Source of the DNA: Asanoa ferruginea
GTDB lineage: Bacteria; Actinomycetota; Actinomycetes; Mycobacteriales; Micromonosporaceae
Length of the DNA stretch: 64,000 nt
Assembly: GCF_003387075.1 (NCBI RefSeq)
Contig: NZ_QUMQ01000001.1
Location: 7,874,001 to 7,938,000 of the forward strand
Direction of reading: 5' to 3'
In this document: positions 26,261 to 35,819 of the stretch, piece by piece
How the letters are laid out: every line of letters starts with the position of its first letter
Numbering within the stretch: the first letter of the stretch is position 1
Program-made: the position numbers and the translations under genes
The notes under the pieces: model-generated
The model's input: the letters and a program-made list of their open reading frames with translations, nothing else
Told to the model about the DNA's origin: nothing
Database searches by the model: none

Positions 26261-28257
26261 CTAAGGCCTTCCTCCGCGTACGCGGCGTGGTGGAACTCGT
26301 GCCAGCCGATCTGCGGGTCGTTCGCGGTGAACACCCCGTTGCCGGCGTTGTCGCGGCAGTCGACCCGGTGCGGGACCCCGTGCACCTCACCGAAGCTGAC
26401 GGTGGGAAAGCCCGGCCATTCGCACAGGTCCTCGGCCGAGCCCGGCATCGTGCCGTCGGTGTGCGAGACGGCGACGGGGATGTTGGCCACGTGCACCGAA
26501 ACCGCATCCCACCCGGCCGCGACCGACGAGGGGAACCGCGCCCTGGGCCCGGCGCCGAGCAACTGCCACACGTTGTCGCCGACCGTCGCGGCGAAGTCAG
26601 TGGCGGCGACGGTGTTGGTCAGGTCGTAGCCCGTACCCGGGTAGTAGACGACGTTGATCTGCGAGGTTACCGGCGTGCCGGAGACCATGGTGGTCACCAC
26701 CGCGGGCGAGGAGACCCGCCACACCCGGTTGGGCAGTGGGTGCAGGTCGGTGATCCGCCAGGTGCCGGCGAAGGTGGCCGCGTCGGCCAGGTCGGCACGC
26801 TCCGCCGCGGACACCCGGTAGGCGACCGCCTCGGCCGCGGCCAGGTCGGGTGGCAGGTCGACGATGCAACTGGTCACCCGCTCGCAGCGCCGCAGCACGC
26901 GCGGTGCCGCCGCCATGCTGGCGCCGGGGGTGCGGGCGGCGGTGGCCTCGATGGTGATGCTCGCGGCGTAACGGCCCGAGTGCTTCGCCCGGAGCGCCTC
27001 GGCGACGATCTGGATCCGGCCGCCGCCCGCGGTCGGCAGCGCGGCAGGCACCGCCGGGTTCAGCAGCGCGTAGGCCTCCAGCCCCACCGTACGCGGCGCG
27101 ACGGTGACCACGAACGGCGTGGACGGGCCCAGCGCGCCGCCGCTCGTGGCGCGTCCGAACAGGCGCAGGCAGTATTCGCCGGGTGTGGCCAGACTCTGGT
27201 CGGCGGCCTTGCCGTCCCAGCCCAGCTCGAGCTGTCCTGCCCCGCGTTGTTGCTCCGGCGTGCGGGCCAGCGTGGGGCCGCACGGGCCGGCCGGCGATCG
27301 GGGCGCCACCTCGACCCAGAAGGATCCACCCTGCCCGGTGATCGCGTCGACCGTGATGGGCCCGCTCGCGACGTCCCAGGTGGCAGCCGGCCGCGCACCG
27401 GTGATCGCCAGCAGAGACGAGGCCCGTCTGACGATCCGGATCGGGCGTGACACGGACGGCCGCGTCGCGGGGTTGGCGTGCGAGACATCGGAGATGGTGA
27501 CCGTGTAGTCGCCGACCGGCAGAACCGGCCCGGCGCCGGGTGTTCGCCGCCCATCCCAGTCGATATTGAACGTGCCGCCCCAGAACGGCCCGGTGACGAG
27601 TTCGAAAGACTCGCCGGTCGCCGACACGGAGATCACGAACCGCAGCCGCGCGGGGTCGTTCAGCATGCCGCGGATCCAGGCCCGCTCCCCCAGGCTCGGG
27701 TCGAAGTCGGTGCCCGCCGCCACCGGCTCCGTCACCGTGATGGTCGTGGTCACCGGCCTGATCAGGACCGAGAAGACCGCCGTGGACGGGCCACCGCTGG
27801 TGGTGAACCGCTGGGTTCCCTCGACGCCGCCGGTGAACCGCGGTGTCGTCCAGCCCTTGGCGTCGCCCGCGGCGAGGTCGCCCTGCTGGCTCGCGCCGGG
27901 CGCGTCGTCCTCGTCGGAGTCCCACAGTTCGAACGTGACCGTGAAATCACCCTTGACGTAGACGTTGATGCAGAGCGCCTGGTCAGCCACCACGTTCTCG
28001 AAGTCGTCGGTCACCGGCCCGGTCGGGCAGACCCGCGTGCCGTCGGCCATGTTGATGATCGCCCGGGCGAACAGGTCGGGACGTGGGCAGAACACGCCCC
28101 ACGTGCGGTCCAGACACTCGGGACCGCCGTGCAGTTCGTGCGAGGTGACGGACACCCGACCGGCGAAGCTGGCTGCCGCCGGCGACGGCGTCACCACGCT
28201 CACCACCGTGGCGGCGAGCACCGCCACCACGGCCACGACCGCACGCACCGGCCTCAT
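26245..28257 (-). CDS. Secreted putative metallopeptidase, C-terminus lost
   Basis: This is a 670-residue protein with a signal peptide (MRPVRAVVAVVAVLAATVVS, cleavage near SPAAASFA). Several beta-rich repeats follow, including two FlgD-like segments around LPVGDYTVTISD and LATPGEYCLRL. The last recognisable text is IGWHEFHHAAYAEEG: HEFHH fits a zinc HExxH site, but the protein ends only 13 residues later, before any third zinc ligand. The 3' end coincides with the junction where the convergent membrane ORF also breaks. I infer truncation of a secreted peptidase; the alternative is a coincidental HExxH in a structural protein. Confidence 0.7.
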   Translation of the reverse strand: MRPVRAVVAVVAVLAATVVSVVTPSPAAASFAGRVSVTSHELHGGPECLDRTWGVFCPRPDLFARAIINMADGTRVCPTGPVTDDFENVVADQALCINVYVKGDFTVTFELWDSDEDDAPGASQQGDLAAGDAKGWTTPRFTGGVEGTQRFTTSGGPSTAVFSVLIRPVTTTITVTEPVAAGTDFDPSLGERAWIRGMLNDPARLRFVISVSATGESFELVTGPFWGGTFNIDWDGRRTPGAGPVLPVGDYTVTISDVSHANPATRPSVSRPIRIVRRASSLLAITGARPAATWDVASGPITVDAITGQGGSFWVEVAPRSPAGPCGPTLARTPEQQRGAGQLELGWDGKAADQSLATPGEYCLRLFGRATSGGALGPSTPFVVTVAPRTVGLEAYALLNPAVPAALPTAGGGRIQIVAEALRAKHSGRYAASITIEATAARTPGASMAAAPRVLRRCERVTSCIVDLPPDLAAAEAVAYRVSAAERADLADAATFAGTWRITDLHPLPNRVWRVSSPAVVTTMVSGTPVTSQINVVYYPGTGYDLTNTVAATDFAATVGDNVWQLLGAGPRARFPSSVAAGWDAVSVHVANIPVAVSHTDGTMPGSAEDLCEWPGFPTVSFGEVHGVPHRVDCRDNAGNGVFTANDPQIGWHEFHHAAYAEEGLSFLTP

Positions 28258-28321
28258 CCGCCCAGTGTGTAGGCGCGGAGATATCGACAGTCCTCAGAGC
28301 AGCAAAGCTGACAACCGGCGC

Positions 28322-31078
28322 TCAGCCGGCTGGCAGCACACGATCCAACTGGCCGCGCGAGGTGATGCCGAGCTTCGTGAAGACCTTGCGCAGGTGATAT
28401 TGGACGGTGCGGGCGCTGATGAACAGCCGGGTGGCGATCTCGGGGTTGGACAGGCCGCCGGCCGCCATCCGGGCGATCTGGGCCTCCTGCACGGTCAGCT
28501 CGTCCTGCGGCGCCGGGACGCGCGGGTTGCTGCTCCCGCCCGCCGCCCGCAACTCGCGCCCCGCCCGGGCCGCGAACGCCGCCGTGCCCATCTCGTCGAA
28601 CATCTCGTTGGCCGTACGCAGGTGCTCGCGGGCGTCCGTGCGCCGGCGGTCCCGGCGCAGCCACTCGCCGTAGAGCAGGTGTGCCCGGGCGAGGTCGACC
28701 CGCAGCCGGGTGCGTTCCAGGTGCTCGATCGCCGCGCGGTAGTGGCCCTCGGCCGCGTCGTCGTCGGTCAGCAGCGCCTGCGCGCGCGCCTGGATGCCGA
28801 GCGCCCAGTCGGTGCCGCTGGCGCTGGTCATCGCCGCGAGGCGGTCGAACATGGCGACCGCCGCCGGGGCGGCCTCGGCCCGGCTCGCCGCCTCGATCAG
28901 CTCGACCGCCGGCCAGATCAGCGCGCCCTGGTCGCTCTGGTAGGCGGTGGCCCGCTCGGCCGCCGCCAGCGCCTCCCGGTAGTTACCGAGTCCATTATGG
29001 AGCAGCGCGTTGGCCCATTCCGCGAACGTGATCCCGACCCCCTCGCCCCGCTGGGTCACGTCGATCGTGGTCGCGTCGAGCAGCGCGGCCGCGGCCGGCT
29101 CGTCGCCGCGGAAGGCCGCCAGGCCCAGCGCGCTGTAGGGCGCCAGGTTGGTGCCGGTCGCCTCGGTGATCGCCGTCGTCTCCGCGGTCAGTGACGCCGC
29201 TCCGGCCAGGTCGCCGGAGAACAGCAGCAGGTAGGCGCGGGTGGTCAGGGCCAGCGGCAGTTGGCTGAGCATCCCGGTCTCCCGGGCCAGCTCGAGGTGG
29301 CGGGCCGAGAGCGCGTCCCACCGCTCGTCGTCCCACAGCCGCAGCGCGGTGGTGCTCGCCATCCAGAGCAGGTCGAGCTCTTCGGTGGTGGACAGGCCGG
29401 CGCCGAAGTCGCGCAGCGCCGCGCGCAGCGCCGGCAGCCCGGCGGCGTAGCCGTCGTTGTAGGCGGCCGCGGTGCCGTCGAGCAGCAGGTCGGCCGCGCC
29501 CGGGTCCGGCGCGGCCGGTGCCGTGCGCGCGGCCCGCGCCACGTCGTGGACGTCGCCGCCGGGTGCGGCCAGCCGGCCGGCGAAGATCGCGGCGGACAGC
29601 GCGTCGAGGTAGGTCGCACGGGACAGCGCCGGGTCGACCCGGGCGAGCCGTTCGGCGGCCTTGAGCAGCAGCGGCGGTGCGTCGTTGCCGCGGTTGGCGA
29701 CGAACGCGAGCTCCGCGCGCACCAGGTCGACGCCGGCCTGTTGATCGTCGCTCAGCGGCCCGTCGGCGGCCACGTCGAGCAGGTCAAGCGCCGCGTCGAA
29801 GCCGCCGGTCTGCACCTCGGCCTCGGCGGCGGCCAGCGCGCGGCCGGCCCGCCGGGCGGGGTCGGGGGTCAGTGCCGCGGCGCGTTGCAGGAACGCGGCC
29901 GCCGCGGCCAGGCCGCCGCGCGCCTGGGCCCGGCCGGCCGAGCGGTCCAGCTCCGCGGCCACGTCCTCGTCGGGCCCGGCGGTGGCCGCGGCCCGGTGCC
30001 AGGCCCGCCGGTCGGGTTCCTGCCGCGGGTCGGTGGCGTCGGCGAGGGCCTGGTGCGCGGCCCGCCGCTCGTCGGCCGGCGCCGACCGGTAGACCGCCGA
30101 GCGGACCAGCGGGTGCCGGAAGCGGGCCCGGGCGCCGAAGTCGGCCAGGCCGGCGTCGGCCGCCGGGCCTTCGGCTCCGGGGCCGATGCCGCGCACCGCG
30201 GCCGCGCGGGCCAGCACCGCCGGGTCGCCGGCCGGGTCGGCCGCCATCAGCAGCAGCAACCGTCTGGTCGGCTCCGGCAGGGCCGACACCCGGCGCTCGA
30301 ACTGCTCCTCGATGCCTCCCGCGCCGGCACCGGGCAGCCCGAACCCGCCCGCCAGCTCGGCCGGCGTGATTCCCTGCGGCAACTCCAGGAGGGCCAGCGG
30401 GTTGCCGCGGGCCTCGGCGACGATCTGGTCGCGTACCCGTGCGTCGATCGGTCCGGCAAGTGCCTCGTCGAGGAGGGTGCGCGCGTCGGCGTCGGGCAGC
30501 GCGCCGACCCGCAGGTCCGGAAGGGCGGCCAGCTCAGGGTGCACGTCGGGCGCGGCGAAGACCAGCCCGACCGACTCGGCGCCGAGCCGCCGGGCGACGA
30601 AGGCCAGGACCTGCGTCGACGCCCGGTCGAGCCACTGCTGGTCGTCGACCAGGCAGAGCAGCGGCTGCTGCTCGGCGACGGCCGACAGCAGCCCCAGCAC
30701 CGCCAGCCCCACCAGGAACCGGTCGGGTGCGCGGCCGGCGCTCAGGCCGAACATGGTCCGCAGGGCGTCGCGCTGGGGTGCCGGGAGGCGGTCGAGCCGG
30801 TCGAGCATCGGCGCGCAGAGTTGGTGCAGCGCGGCGAACGGCAGTTCCATCTCCGACTGGATGCCGGCGGCGCGGGCCACCCGGCAGCCCTGCGCCTCCA
30901 CGGCCAGGTGGTCGAGCAGCGCCGTCTTGCCCACACCGGCCTCACCGTGCACCACCAGTGCCCGGCTGTCACCCGCGCGCAGGGCCCGGACCAGGTCGTC
31001 GAGCACCGCGCACTCGCCGCGGCGGCCGGTCAGCGCCGCCGCGACCGTCCCCGCGATGGGCCGGTGCACAGCCACCAC
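28322..31078 (-). CDS. LAL-type LuxR-family regulator
   Basis: This is a 918-residue large ATP-binding LuxR-type regulator. The N-terminal AAA domain has Walker A VVHGEAGVGKTALL near residues 43-56 and Walker B PLLCLVDDQQWLD near 140. The middle is a long helical TPR-like region. The C-terminal LuxR helix-turn-helix (about 850-915) reads LTVQEAQIARMAAGGLSNPEIATRL, then SARTVQYHLRKVF. It lies divergent from the SDR/DUF427/SDR operon across 95 bp and is the best candidate to regulate it. Inducers of such regulators are usually small molecules bound by the STAND core. Confidence 0.92.
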   Translation of the reverse strand: MVAVHRPIAGTVAAALTGRRGECAVLDDLVRALRAGDSRALVVHGEAGVGKTALLDHLAVEAQGCRVARAAGIQSEMELPFAALHQLCAPMLDRLDRLPAPQRDALRTMFGLSAGRAPDRFLVGLAVLGLLSAVAEQQPLLCLVDDQQWLDRASTQVLAFVARRLGAESVGLVFAAPDVHPELAALPDLRVGALPDADARTLLDEALAGPIDARVRDQIVAEARGNPLALLELPQGITPAELAGGFGLPGAGAGGIEEQFERRVSALPEPTRRLLLLMAADPAGDPAVLARAAAVRGIGPGAEGPAADAGLADFGARARFRHPLVRSAVYRSAPADERRAAHQALADATDPRQEPDRRAWHRAAATAGPDEDVAAELDRSAGRAQARGGLAAAAAFLQRAAALTPDPARRAGRALAAAEAEVQTGGFDAALDLLDVAADGPLSDDQQAGVDLVRAELAFVANRGNDAPPLLLKAAERLARVDPALSRATYLDALSAAIFAGRLAAPGGDVHDVARAARTAPAAPDPGAADLLLDGTAAAYNDGYAAGLPALRAALRDFGAGLSTTEELDLLWMASTTALRLWDDERWDALSARHLELARETGMLSQLPLALTTRAYLLLFSGDLAGAASLTAETTAITEATGTNLAPYSALGLAAFRGDEPAAAALLDATTIDVTQRGEGVGITFAEWANALLHNGLGNYREALAAAERATAYQSDQGALIWPAVELIEAASRAEAAPAAVAMFDRLAAMTSASGTDWALGIQARAQALLTDDDAAEGHYRAAIEHLERTRLRVDLARAHLLYGEWLRRDRRRTDAREHLRTANEMFDEMGTAAFAARAGRELRAAGGSSNPRVPAPQDELTVQEAQIARMAAGGLSNPEIATRLFISARTVQYHLRKVFTKLGITSRGQLDRVLPAG

Positions 31079-31173
31079 GCTATCGCCGGCCCGCCCCCGT
31101 CGCTGGCCACTGGCGGATGCGCGGCGGGCAGGTGCGGCCGGACGCTGGTCAGGTGCGACAGGAAGGAACCGCC

Positions 31174-31893
31174 ATGTCTGGACTGCTCAAGGACCAGCGC
31201 GTGCTCGTCGTCGGCCGCGGCAGCGGCATGGCCCGCGCGGTGGCGGTCGCCGCCCGCGACGCGGGAGCCCGGGTCGTCGTCGCCGGGCGCGACCAGCCCG
31301 GGCTGGCCGAGGCCTACGCCGGCGAGCCGGACATCATCGCGGAGCGGGTCGACCTGACCGACGAGGAGTCGATCGCCGCGCTGAGCCGGCGGTTGGAGGG
31401 CATCGACCACGTGGTCTCGACCGCCTCCGCCCGGGCCCGCGGCCACCTCGCTGACCTCGACCGGGACGCGGTGCGGCGCTCGTTCGACACCAAGGTGATC
31501 GGCCCGCTGATGCTGGCCAAGCACCTGGCCCCCCGCATGCACGACGGCGGTTCGATCATGCTCTTCTCCGGCGTCGCCGCCGCCAAGATCGCGGTCGGCA
31601 CGATGGCCGTGGCGATCACCAACGGCGCCGTCGAGGTGCTGGCCCGCTCGCTCGCCCTGGAACTGGCGCCGATCCGGGTCAACGCGATCTCCCCGGGCGT
31701 CGTCGACACGGGCGCCTGGGACGAGTTCGGCGACAAGGGCAAGGCCGCCTACTTCGAGCGCATCCGCACCCGCAACCCCGCGCACCGCATCGGCACCACC
31801 GGCGACATCGCCGACGGCGTGCTGTTCGCGCTGACCAGCCCGTTCCTGACCGGCACGACGCTGCACATCGACGGCGGCGAGCCGCTCACCTGA
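31174..31893 (+). CDS. Atypical SDR-fold protein, first copy
   Basis: This is a 239-residue short-chain dehydrogenase fold. The cofactor loop is VVGRGSGMARAV (GxGxG variant near residue 13) and the C-terminus has the SDR text IRVNAISPGVVDTGAW. The catalytic Ser may remain (MLFSGV), but the YxxxK pair is absent: the Tyr position is Val and the Lys position Asn in TMAVAITNGAVEVLARSLA. It is 18 bp from the DUF427 gene, in an operon with a paralogous SDR. It may be a binding or regulatory NAD(P) protein, or use other residues. GGAAGGA precedes the ATG. Confidence 0.85.
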   Translation: MSGLLKDQRVLVVGRGSGMARAVAVAARDAGARVVVAGRDQPGLAEAYAGEPDIIAERVDLTDEESIAALSRRLEGIDHVVSTASARARGHLADLDRDAVRRSFDTKVIGPLMLAKHLAPRMHDGGSIMLFSGVAAAKIAVGTMAVAITNGAVEVLARSLALELAPIRVNAISPGVVDTGAWDEFGDKGKAAYFERIRTRNPAHRIGTTGDIADGVLFALTSPFLTGTTLHIDGGEPLT

Positions 31894-31911
31894 ACCGGAA
31901 GGACGACGACC

Positions 31912-32775
31912 ATGGGACTCTCCTGGCAGCAGGGCCCGCTCGCGCAGCGCAGCGTCGGGCAGTTCCTCACTCCGGACCCACCCCCCGAGCGCATGTTGTA
32001 CGCCGAACCGTTGCGCCGCCGCCTGCGGGTCCGGTTCGGTGGTGACTGGATCGCCGACAGCGAAGACGTCACGCTGCTGCACGAGCCGGGCCGCTACCCG
32101 GTGGCCTACTTCCCCGAGGCGGCCATCGCGCCGGGCGTGCTGGAACCGACCGACCACGTCACCACCCACCGCGACCTCGGTCCGACCGACTGGTTCACCG
32201 TCCACCGTGGCCCGGCCCGGGCCGAGCGGGCCGCCTGGCGGTTCGCCGACCTGCCCCGCTACGCCGGCCCGCTGCGCCACCGGGTCGCGTTCGCCTGGCA
32301 CCCGATGGAGGCGTTCTACGAGGAGGACGAGCGGATCACCGGCCATGCCGCCGACCTCTACCACCGCATCGACATCCGGCGCTCGTCGCGCCACCTGGTG
32401 GTGCGTGACGGCGATCGGGTGGTGGCGGACTCCGTACACCCGCGGGTGCTCTATGAATCGGGTTTCGCGCCGCGCTGGTATGTGCCGCGCGCCGACGTCG
32501 ACCCGGCCGCGCTGGCGCCGGTGGATCGGCAGACCTTCTGCCCCTACAAGGGGCTGGCCAGCTACTACGACATCGGTGGCCGGGCCCGTGCCGCCTGGTC
32601 CTACGAGGAGGCCTGGCCGGAGGTCGACCTGATCTCCGACTACGTCTCGTTCGAGCCGGACAAGATCGACGTCTTCCTCGACGGCCGGCAGGTCGCGATG
32701 GAACCGGGCCAGACCGTCGTGCCGCACGGCATCGACCGCGGCTTCGACGTCGACGAGGTTCTGGCCAAAGCCTGA
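31912..32775 (+). CDS. Tandem DUF427 protein
   Basis: This is a 287-residue protein with two DUF427 units. The first (about residues 35-130) has the degenerate text RVRFGGDWIADSEDV; the second (about 160-250) has VVRDGDRVVADSVHPRVLYESG and TFCPYKGLASYYDI, the hallmark of the family. The function of DUF427 is not established; the fold is a small beta-tent. It lies between two related SDR-like genes in a tight operon (gaps 18 and 12 bp), suggesting a shared, possibly redox or detoxification, role. Confidence 0.88.
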   Translation: MGLSWQQGPLAQRSVGQFLTPDPPPERMLYAEPLRRRLRVRFGGDWIADSEDVTLLHEPGRYPVAYFPEAAIAPGVLEPTDHVTTHRDLGPTDWFTVHRGPARAERAAWRFADLPRYAGPLRHRVAFAWHPMEAFYEEDERITGHAADLYHRIDIRRSSRHLVVRDGDRVVADSVHPRVLYESGFAPRWYVPRADVDPAALAPVDRQTFCPYKGLASYYDIGGRARAAWSYEEAWPEVDLISDYVSFEPDKIDVFLDGRQVAMEPGQTVVPHGIDRGFDVDEVLAKA

Positions 32776-32787
32776 GAGGAAACGATC

Positions 32788-33504
32788 ATGTTCGCAGGTC
32801 TCAAGGACCGCACCGTCCTGGTCATCGGCCGCGGCAGTGGCATCGCCCGCGCGACCACCGAGGCCGTCCGCGCGGCCGGCGGCACCGTCGTGGCCGCCAG
32901 CCGCGACTCCGCCGCGCTCGCCGACGCCTACGACGACCCCGGCGTCGTCACGGAAACCGTCGACCTGACCGACGAGTCCAGTGTGGAGGCCCTGGCCGCG
33001 CGGCTCGGCCGCGTCGACCACGTCGTCTGCACGGCATCGGCCCGCGCCCGCGGCACGGTCGGCGACCTGGCGCCCGACACGATCGTCGAGTCGTTCCGGA
33101 CGAAGGCGGTCGGCCCGATCCTGCTGGCCAAGCACTTCGCCGACCGGATGCCGCCCGACGGCTCGTTCGTGCTCTTCTCCGGCGCGACGGCCGACAAGCC
33201 GACCGTGGGGATGCTCGCGGTGGCGGCGACCAACGGTGCCGTCGACGCCATCGCGCGGTCGCTGTCGGTGGAGCTCGCGCCGATCCGGGTCAACGCGATC
33301 TCGCCGGGGACGATCGACACGGGCGCCTACGACGCGCTCGGCGCCGAGAAGAAGGCGGCGCTCTACGACAACCGCCGCACCCACAACCCGGCACACCGCG
33401 TCGGCACCTCCGACGACGTCGCCGACGCGGTCGTCTTCGCCCTGACGAACACCTTCCTCACCGGGGTGTCCCTGGGCGTCGACGGCGGCGAACGCCTGGT
33501 TTGA
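32788..33504 (+). CDS. Atypical SDR-fold protein, second copy
   Basis: This 238-residue protein is clearly paralogous to the first SDR of the operon: VIGRGSGIARAT, ETVDLTDESSVEALAARL, HVVCTASARARGT and IRVNAISPGTIDTGAYD. The same two catalytic positions are replaced, giving Val and Asn (LAVAATNGAVDAIARSLS), so the loss predates the duplication or is a family trait. GAGAGGAAACG precedes the ATG. The conserved VDHVV(S/C)TASARARG segment in both copies may mark a shared ligand site. Confidence 0.85.
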   Translation: MFAGLKDRTVLVIGRGSGIARATTEAVRAAGGTVVAASRDSAALADAYDDPGVVTETVDLTDESSVEALAARLGRVDHVVCTASARARGTVGDLAPDTIVESFRTKAVGPILLAKHFADRMPPDGSFVLFSGATADKPTVGMLAVAATNGAVDAIARSLSVELAPIRVNAISPGTIDTGAYDALGAEKKAALYDNRRTHNPAHRVGTSDDVADAVVFALTNTFLTGVSLGVDGGERLV

Positions 33505-33557
33505 TCGACTGAGCAGCCTCCCACGCTTCGGACCGCAGACTGCGCGGTGCAGCACAG

Positions 33558-35819
33558 ATGGTGTTCGATATGGTCATGCCGCCTCATCCGCTGCGGGTGC
33601 ACCGCCGACGGTTGGGGCTGTCGCAGGAGGAGCTCGCCGCCGCGACCGGGCTGAGTGTGCGCAGCATCCAGTCGCTGGAGTCCGGGCGCAACCGCGCGCC
33701 GCGCTCCTCGACCGTGCGGCTGCTGGCCGACGCCCTGGGCCTGGCCGGCGCCGACCGTGAGCGGTTCACCCGGGCGATGACCGGCGACGACGACGAACCG
33801 GCCCGCGACGACGCGCCGCCGCGCCCGGCCCAGCTACCGGCGGAGCTGCCCGACTTCACCGGCCGGGAGGAGGTCGCCGACCGGCTCGCCGCCGCCCTGC
33901 GGCCCGGTGCCCGGCCGGTCGTGGTGTCGATCTCCGGCATGGCCGGCGTGGGCAAGACCAGCCTCGCGCTGCACGTCGCCCACCGGGTGCGCGGCCACTA
34001 CCCCGACGGCCAGCTCTACATCGACCTGCGGCGGGCCGGCCGCGCGGAGCCCTACCGGGCGGCCGGATTCTTCCTGCGCGCCCTGGGCACACCCGCTGGC
34101 GCCGTGCCGACCGACGCCGAGGAGCGGGCCGCCCTGCTGCGCTCGGTGCTCGCCGAGCGGTCGGTGCTGGTGCTGGTCGACGACGTCGAACACGCCCGCG
34201 ACGTGCTGCCGCTGCTGCCCGGCGCCGGCCCGGTCGGGCTGCTGCTGACCAGCCGCAAGCCGCTGCCCAGCCTGCCGGTGACGCTCGCCGTCGACCTCGA
34301 CCTGTTCTCCGCCGAGGAGAGCGTGCGGCTGCTCGCCGGCGTGGCCGGCACCGACCGCGCGGTCGCCGACCCGACCGCGGCGGCCGAGGTGGTCGACGCG
34401 TGCGGCCGGCTCCCGCTTGCCGTGCGGCTCGCCGCGGTCCGGCTGGCCGCCCGGCCGGCCTGGTCGATGCGCGACCTCGCCGACCGGCTCGCCGCGAGCG
34501 ACCGCCGGCTGCACGAGCTGGGCGGCACCGAGCAGGCGGTCCGCGCCAGCTTCGACCTCAGCTACCAGGCGCTGCCCCCGCACCTGGCGGAGGCGTTCCG
34601 CCAGCTCGCCTGGCCCCGGCTCGGCGAGATCTCGGTCGACACGGTGGCCGCCGCCTGCGACGTCGACGCGGCCATCGCCGCCGGCATCGCGGAAGACCTG
34701 GTCGACGCCCGGCTGCTGCTCTCGCCGCGGCCGGGCCGCTACCGCTACCACGACCTGGTGCGCCTGTTCGCCCAGGAGCGGTCGCGGGCCGCCGACCCGC
34801 CCGAGGTGGCCGCCCGGCTGGTGCGGCGGCTGGTCGACGGCTACCGCAAGACCGCCGTCGCCGCGCTGCAGACCATCGAGGAGCTGCCGTCGCCGCCGTT
34901 CCGCGACGCCGCCGCGGCCACCGGCTGGCTGACCGCCGAGGGCCAGCTCATCGTGGCCGCCGTCTGCCTGGCCGCCGAGCTGACGGCCGACGTCGACGCG
35001 GAGGCGTGCGCCGACCTGGCCCGGGCGCTCGGCCCACACCTGCGGGCGACCGGCGAGTGGGACGAGTGGCAGCGGTTGGCCGACGCGGTGCGCCAGGTCG
35101 CGGTGCGCGACGGCAACCGTCCGGCGGCGCTGCTGGCCGGCATGCAACTCGGCCACCTGGCCATCCTGCGCAACGACTACGCGCTGGCCGGCAGCCATCT
35201 GGCGGCCGCGACCGACCTCGCCCGCGCGCTCGGCGACCGGGCCGCCGAGGCGCGGACCCTCAACCTGATCGGCCTGCTCCGGTTCACCGAGGCCAGTCCG
35301 CGGCCGGCGATCGTGGCGCACCGGGCCGCGCTGGCGCTGTTCGAGACGCTCGGCCACACCGCCGGGGTGGTCAACTCGCGGATCAACCTCGCCAAGTGCC
35401 TGGCCACCCAGGGCCGCGGCGCCGAGGGTCTGGCGGTGCTCGACGAGGCCCGCCGGTTGTTGCCGCCCGGCCCGGAGGTGGCCTCGGTGATGCTGCGCCA
35501 CCAGACCGCGCGCTGCCTGTTCGCGCTGCGCCGCTACGCCGACGCGATCGAGGAGCACGAGGCGTGCCTGGAGCTGACCCGGCGGCACGGCCTGCGCGAG
35601 GGTTCGGCCTACGTCCTGGCTGAGCTGGGCCTGACCCTGCTCGCCGCGGGTCAGCCGGACACCGCCCGGGCCCGACTCGCCCTCGCGGTCAGCGAGTTCG
35701 AGCGGCTCGGCGACGGCAACGCCGCCGACACCTACCGGGTGGTGCTCGGCCTGGCCCAGCGCGCCCTCGGCGACCTCGAGGGCGCCCGGCGCAACTGGCG
35801 ACAGGCCATCCGCTTCTAG
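33558..35819 (+). CDS. XRE-NB-ARC-TPR transcriptional regulator
   Basis: This is a 753-residue STAND regulator. The N-terminal XRE helix-turn-helix (about residues 10-65) reads LRVHRRRLGLSQEELAAATG and SVRSIQSLESGRNRAPR. The NB-ARC domain (about 95-380) has P-loop SGMAGVGKTSLAL, VLVLVDDVEHARDVL and GRLPLAVRLAA. TPR-like helices run from about 500 to the end. In-frame ATGs at 33558, 33570 and 33576 are all possible starts. It follows the SDR operon by 53 bp and its 3' end overlaps the convergent SARP gene by 4 bp. Its targets are unknown. Confidence 0.9.
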   Translation: MVFDMVMPPHPLRVHRRRLGLSQEELAAATGLSVRSIQSLESGRNRAPRSSTVRLLADALGLAGADRERFTRAMTGDDDEPARDDAPPRPAQLPAELPDFTGREEVADRLAAALRPGARPVVVSISGMAGVGKTSLALHVAHRVRGHYPDGQLYIDLRRAGRAEPYRAAGFFLRALGTPAGAVPTDAEERAALLRSVLAERSVLVLVDDVEHARDVLPLLPGAGPVGLLLTSRKPLPSLPVTLAVDLDLFSAEESVRLLAGVAGTDRAVADPTAAAEVVDACGRLPLAVRLAAVRLAARPAWSMRDLADRLAASDRRLHELGGTEQAVRASFDLSYQALPPHLAEAFRQLAWPRLGEISVDTVAAACDVDAAIAAGIAEDLVDARLLLSPRPGRYRYHDLVRLFAQERSRAADPPEVAARLVRRLVDGYRKTAVAALQTIEELPSPPFRDAAAATGWLTAEGQLIVAAVCLAAELTADVDAEACADLARALGPHLRATGEWDEWQRLADAVRQVAVRDGNRPAALLAGMQLGHLAILRNDYALAGSHLAAATDLARALGDRAAEARTLNLIGLLRFTEASPRPAIVAHRAALALFETLGHTAGVVNSRINLAKCLATQGRGAEGLAVLDEARRLLPPGPEVASVMLRHQTARCLFALRRYADAIEEHEACLELTRRHGLREGSAYVLAELGLTLLAAGQPDTARARLALAVSEFERLGDGNAADTYRVVLGLAQRALGDLEGARRNWRQAIRF

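Noticed and set aside
26261-27450. Continuation of the membrane-protein frame through the peptidase gene
   Set aside because: After 26260 the translation is antisense to the secreted protein and has no membrane segments or motifs; only the first part is kept, as a truncated gene.
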